From positions 24,023 to 88,022 of the forward strand of contig JAHIQD010000010.1 of the NCBI GenBank assembly GCA_018902795.1: a stretch of 64,000 bases of DNA, read 5' to 3'. The position numbers and the translations under genes are program-made. Shown here one piece after another: positions 62,024-64,000 of the stretch. Each line of letters opens with the position of its first letter. Positions within the stretch are counted from its first letter, which is position 1. The notes beneath the pieces were generated by a model, which saw only the letters and a list, made by a program, of their open reading frames with translations, searched no databases and was not told where the DNA came from. This stretch comes from Bacteroidota bacterium. Its GTDB lineage: Bacteria > Bacteroidota > Bacteroidia > Flavobacteriales > Weeksellaceae.

Positions 62024-63820
62024 TTACAGGTTTGAGTTAAAATACTCCCAAACCAAACCACCACGGCTTTTGCCCAAAATTTCTTCGAGTGTTTCGCGGG
62101 AAGATTCTTTCACTCTTTTTACAGATTTTAATTTGGAAAGCAAAAGCTCGATTGCTTTCTCGCCAATTCCGGGGATTTCTTCCAGCTCAGATTTAATAGT
62201 TGAATTTTTTCTTCTGGTCCGGTGATGTTTAACCCCAAAACGGTGCGATTCATCTCTTACTCTCTGTAAAATTTTCAGCGTTTCTGATTTTTTGTCCAGA
62301 TACAAAGGGATCGGATCTTCGGGGAAATAAATTTCTTCTAACCTTTTCGCGATTCCGATAATGGTTATTTTACCATAAAGCCCAAGAAGTTTAAGGCTTT
62401 TAACTGCAGAAGAAAGCTGCCCTTTTCCGCCGTCAATCAATATCAGTTGAGGCAACGGTTCGTTTTCGTCTAAAAGTCTTTTATAGCGGCGGTGAATCAC
62501 TTCCTCCATCGTTTTAAAATCATCGGGACCAACTACCGTTTTTGGATGAAAAATCCGGTAATCTGCTTTGCTGGGTTTACCGTCTTTGAAAACCACACAT
62601 GCCGAAACAGGATTCGTTCCCTGAATATTGGAGTTATCGAAACCTTCAATATGACGTGGTTCTGTCGGCATTCTGAGCAATTTCTGCATTTCCGCCATAA
62701 TCCGGTTCGTGTGTCTTTCCGGATCCAGAATTTGTACCTGCTTTAATTTTTCGATGCGGTATTCCTTTGCATTTTTCTCTGAAAGTTCCACGATTCTTTT
62801 TTTATCGCCCACTTTCGGAACGATCAGTTTCACGTTCGGAATCTCAAGAGTCAGGTGAAACGGAATTAAAATTTCTTTTGAATTAGAATTAAATTTCTGC
62901 CGGATTTCAATCATCGCTTCTTCCAGAATATCTTCATCACTTTCTTCCAGAATTTTTTTGATTTCTGTGGTATAACTTTGGATGATATTTCCGTTCTGAA
63001 TCTTGAAATAATTCACATAAGCAGCCGTTTCATCACTGGTCATCCCGAAAACATCCACATCATCAATATTCGGATTTACAACCGTGTGTTTGTGCTGATA
63101 ATTTTCGAGAAGATCAATTCTTTCCTTAACGATATGTGCATTTTCAAACTCCAGGTTTTCCGCATATCTCATCATCTGATTCACGAGATACTCTTTCGCT
63201 TTCCGGAAATCTCCTTTTATAATTCCGCGGATCGCATCAATTTTATAATCATATTCTTCCTTCGTTTCCAGCATTTCACACGGACCTTCACAATTTTTGA
63301 TGTGGTATTCCAGGCAAACCTTATACTTTCCTTCCGCTATTTTCGATGGTGCAAGATTCAGACTGCAGGTTCGGATTTTATAAATATGTTTAATGGTATC
63401 AAGCAAAACCTTTGCAGGTCTCACTTTAGCATACGGTCCGTAATATTCAGAACCGTCTTTAATCATCGTTCTTGTTAAAAAAATTCTGGGGAAATCTTCA
63501 TTTTTAATGCAAATCCACGGATAAGATTTGTCGTCCTTCAGCATCACATTATAAAACGGCTGATGTTCTTTGATCAGATTGTTTTCGAGTAAAAGAGCGT
63601 CATATTCACTGTTGACAATGGTTGTTTCCAGCCTCTGAATCTTCGCTACCATAATTTTGGTCCGGTAGCCAGAAAGATTCTTATTGAAGTAAGAAAGAAC
63701 CCTTTTCTTCAAATGTTTGGCTTTCCCGACATACAAAAGCTGTTCGTTTTTGTCGTAATACCGGTAAACTCCCGGTTCGGAAGGCAAAGTTTTCAGTTGA
63801 AGTTCGAGGTCAGCATTCAT
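62024..63820 (-). CDS. uvrC: Excinuclease ABC subunit C
   Basis: UvrC (598 residues from the ATG at 63820) makes both incisions in nucleotide excision repair. The GIY-YIG domain is at the N-terminus (SEPGVYRYYDKNEQLLYVGKAKHLKKRVLSYF). A UvrB-contacting region (about 195-235), an RNase H-like endonuclease domain (GFDNSNIQGTNPVSACVVFKDGKPSKADYR; LILIDGGKGQLSSA), and a helix-hairpin-helix tail (LEEIPGIGEKAIELLLSKLKSVKRVKESS) follow. The ATG at 63820 is chosen over the in-frame TTG at 63823, because a -7 box (63832-63825) lies immediately upstream. Confidence 0.97.
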   Translation of the reverse strand: MNADLELQLKTLPSEPGVYRYYDKNEQLLYVGKAKHLKKRVLSYFNKNLSGYRTKIMVAKIQRLETTIVNSEYDALLLENNLIKEHQPFYNVMLKDDKSYPWICIKNEDFPRIFLTRTMIKDGSEYYGPYAKVRPAKVLLDTIKHIYKIRTCSLNLAPSKIAEGKYKVCLEYHIKNCEGPCEMLETKEEYDYKIDAIRGIIKGDFRKAKEYLVNQMMRYAENLEFENAHIVKERIDLLENYQHKHTVVNPNIDDVDVFGMTSDETAAYVNYFKIQNGNIIQSYTTEIKKILEESDEDILEEAMIEIRQKFNSNSKEILIPFHLTLEIPNVKLIVPKVGDKKRIVELSEKNAKEYRIEKLKQVQILDPERHTNRIMAEMQKLLRMPTEPRHIEGFDNSNIQGTNPVSACVVFKDGKPSKADYRIFHPKTVVGPDDFKTMEEVIHRRYKRLLDENEPLPQLILIDGGKGQLSSAVKSLKLLGLYGKITIIGIAKRLEEIYFPEDPIPLYLDKKSETLKILQRVRDESHRFGVKHHRTRRKNSTIKSELEEIPGIGEKAIELLLSKLKSVKRVKESSRETLEEILGKSRGGLVWEYFNSNL

Positions 63821-63824
63821 CAAA

Positions 63825-63832
63825 CAAAAATA
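63825..63832 (-). promoter_or_regulatory. -7 promoter element next to the uvrC start
   Basis: TATTTTTG on the minus strand lies 4 bases before the ATG at 63820. The predicted transcript start falls at the ATG. Confidence 0.6.
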
Positions 63833-64000
63833 GTGAATTGATTTTTATTCGGGCATCTTTTTCCGTCTTCCACTCCCGCTTTTTTGTGCGTCATTCTTCC
63901 TTACAAAAAGAGCTCCGTTCCTTTAGATTTGTAATAATAAAATATAATGAAAAAATCTTAAATTTAGAAAAGAGAAAAGCATTTAATTAAACTTTGCTCC

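Noticed and set aside
63924..63949. A possible -7 box (TAGATTTG) and ATG at the right edge of the window
   Set aside because: The frame after ATG stops after four codons, and no longer gene starts before the window ends.
1..64000. tRNA, rRNA, CRISPR arrays, IS elements or prophage
   Set aside because: I scanned for repeat-spacer arrays, transposase motifs and clover-leaf sequences by eye and found none that could be supported.

Overview
The window is a stretch of chromosome from a Flavobacteriia bacterium of the Weeksellaceae (Chryseobacterium/Kaistella/Epilithonimonas type). The base composition is AT-rich. Many genes are preceded by the Bacteroidetes -7 promoter element TAnnTTTG, and ribosome binding sites are rarely obvious. 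Lineage markers include gldB and gldC, proteins with type IX secretion (T9SS) C-terminal signals of type A and type B, a PorV-like protein, an HMG-CoA synthase of the mevalonate type, and a TonB-dependent receptor paired with a lipoprotein. I see no tRNA, rRNA, CRISPR array, insertion sequence or prophage.

Layout. 1-10.7 kb: the end of tyrS, a fatty-acid desaturase, two esterases, purE, an MFS exporter, a flavoprotein, a CYTH protein, a DMT permease, a CBS protein, purK and a membrane-anchored EEP phosphatase. 10.7-13.7 kb: a minus-strand run with an acyltransferase, a hotdog thioesterase, isochorismate synthase, a VOC protein and a DUF1543 protein, with a menaquinone flavour. 13.7-16.3 kb: a tiny 20-residue ORF with its own terminator, then the padR-pspC stress-type pair. 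16.5-26.2 kb: two very large T9SS-exported surface proteins, with cbpM/cbpA-like chaperone genes and a small lipoprotein between them. 26.2-30.2 kb: a dicarboxylate symporter, a frameshifted class-C beta-lactamase-like hydrolase and a ParD/ParE-like toxin-antitoxin pair. 30.2-37.9 kb: HMG-CoA synthase, M1 aminopeptidase, thyA, a GreA-like factor, an alpha-amylase lipoprotein and a PRiA4_ORF3 protein with an acidic tail.

38-44.3 kb is the most interesting block. A PhoB/PhoR-like two-component pair stands divergent from a TonB-dependent receptor, a beta-helix lipoprotein with a probable surface-export signal, and a small secreted protein resembling the TonB C-terminal domain. 44.3-51 kb: a barnase/barstar pair with a membrane-anchored barnase, nadE, gldB-gldC, a cystathionine gamma-synthase-type enzyme, DinB, YchJ, VF530, the tRNA t6A enzyme TsaC and a DUF1801 protein. 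51-64 kb: a DPP IV-type peptidase, two adjacent PAP2 phosphatases, YceI, a DOPA dioxygenase homologue, an acyl-CoA carboxylase beta subunit, a second DMT permease translationally linked to a PorV-like outer-membrane protein, and uvrC.

Most of the window is ordinary housekeeping. Features that stand out are a structured GC-rich intergenic element at about 1.04-1.17 kb, three genes whose -7 box lies so close to ATG that their mRNAs should be leaderless, the 20-residue amphipathic peptide ORF, the receptor/beta-helix/TonB-like cluster, and two DMT permease genes that are each preceded by a terminator-like hairpin with no gene attached. All calls come from reading the sequence; no database search was run.
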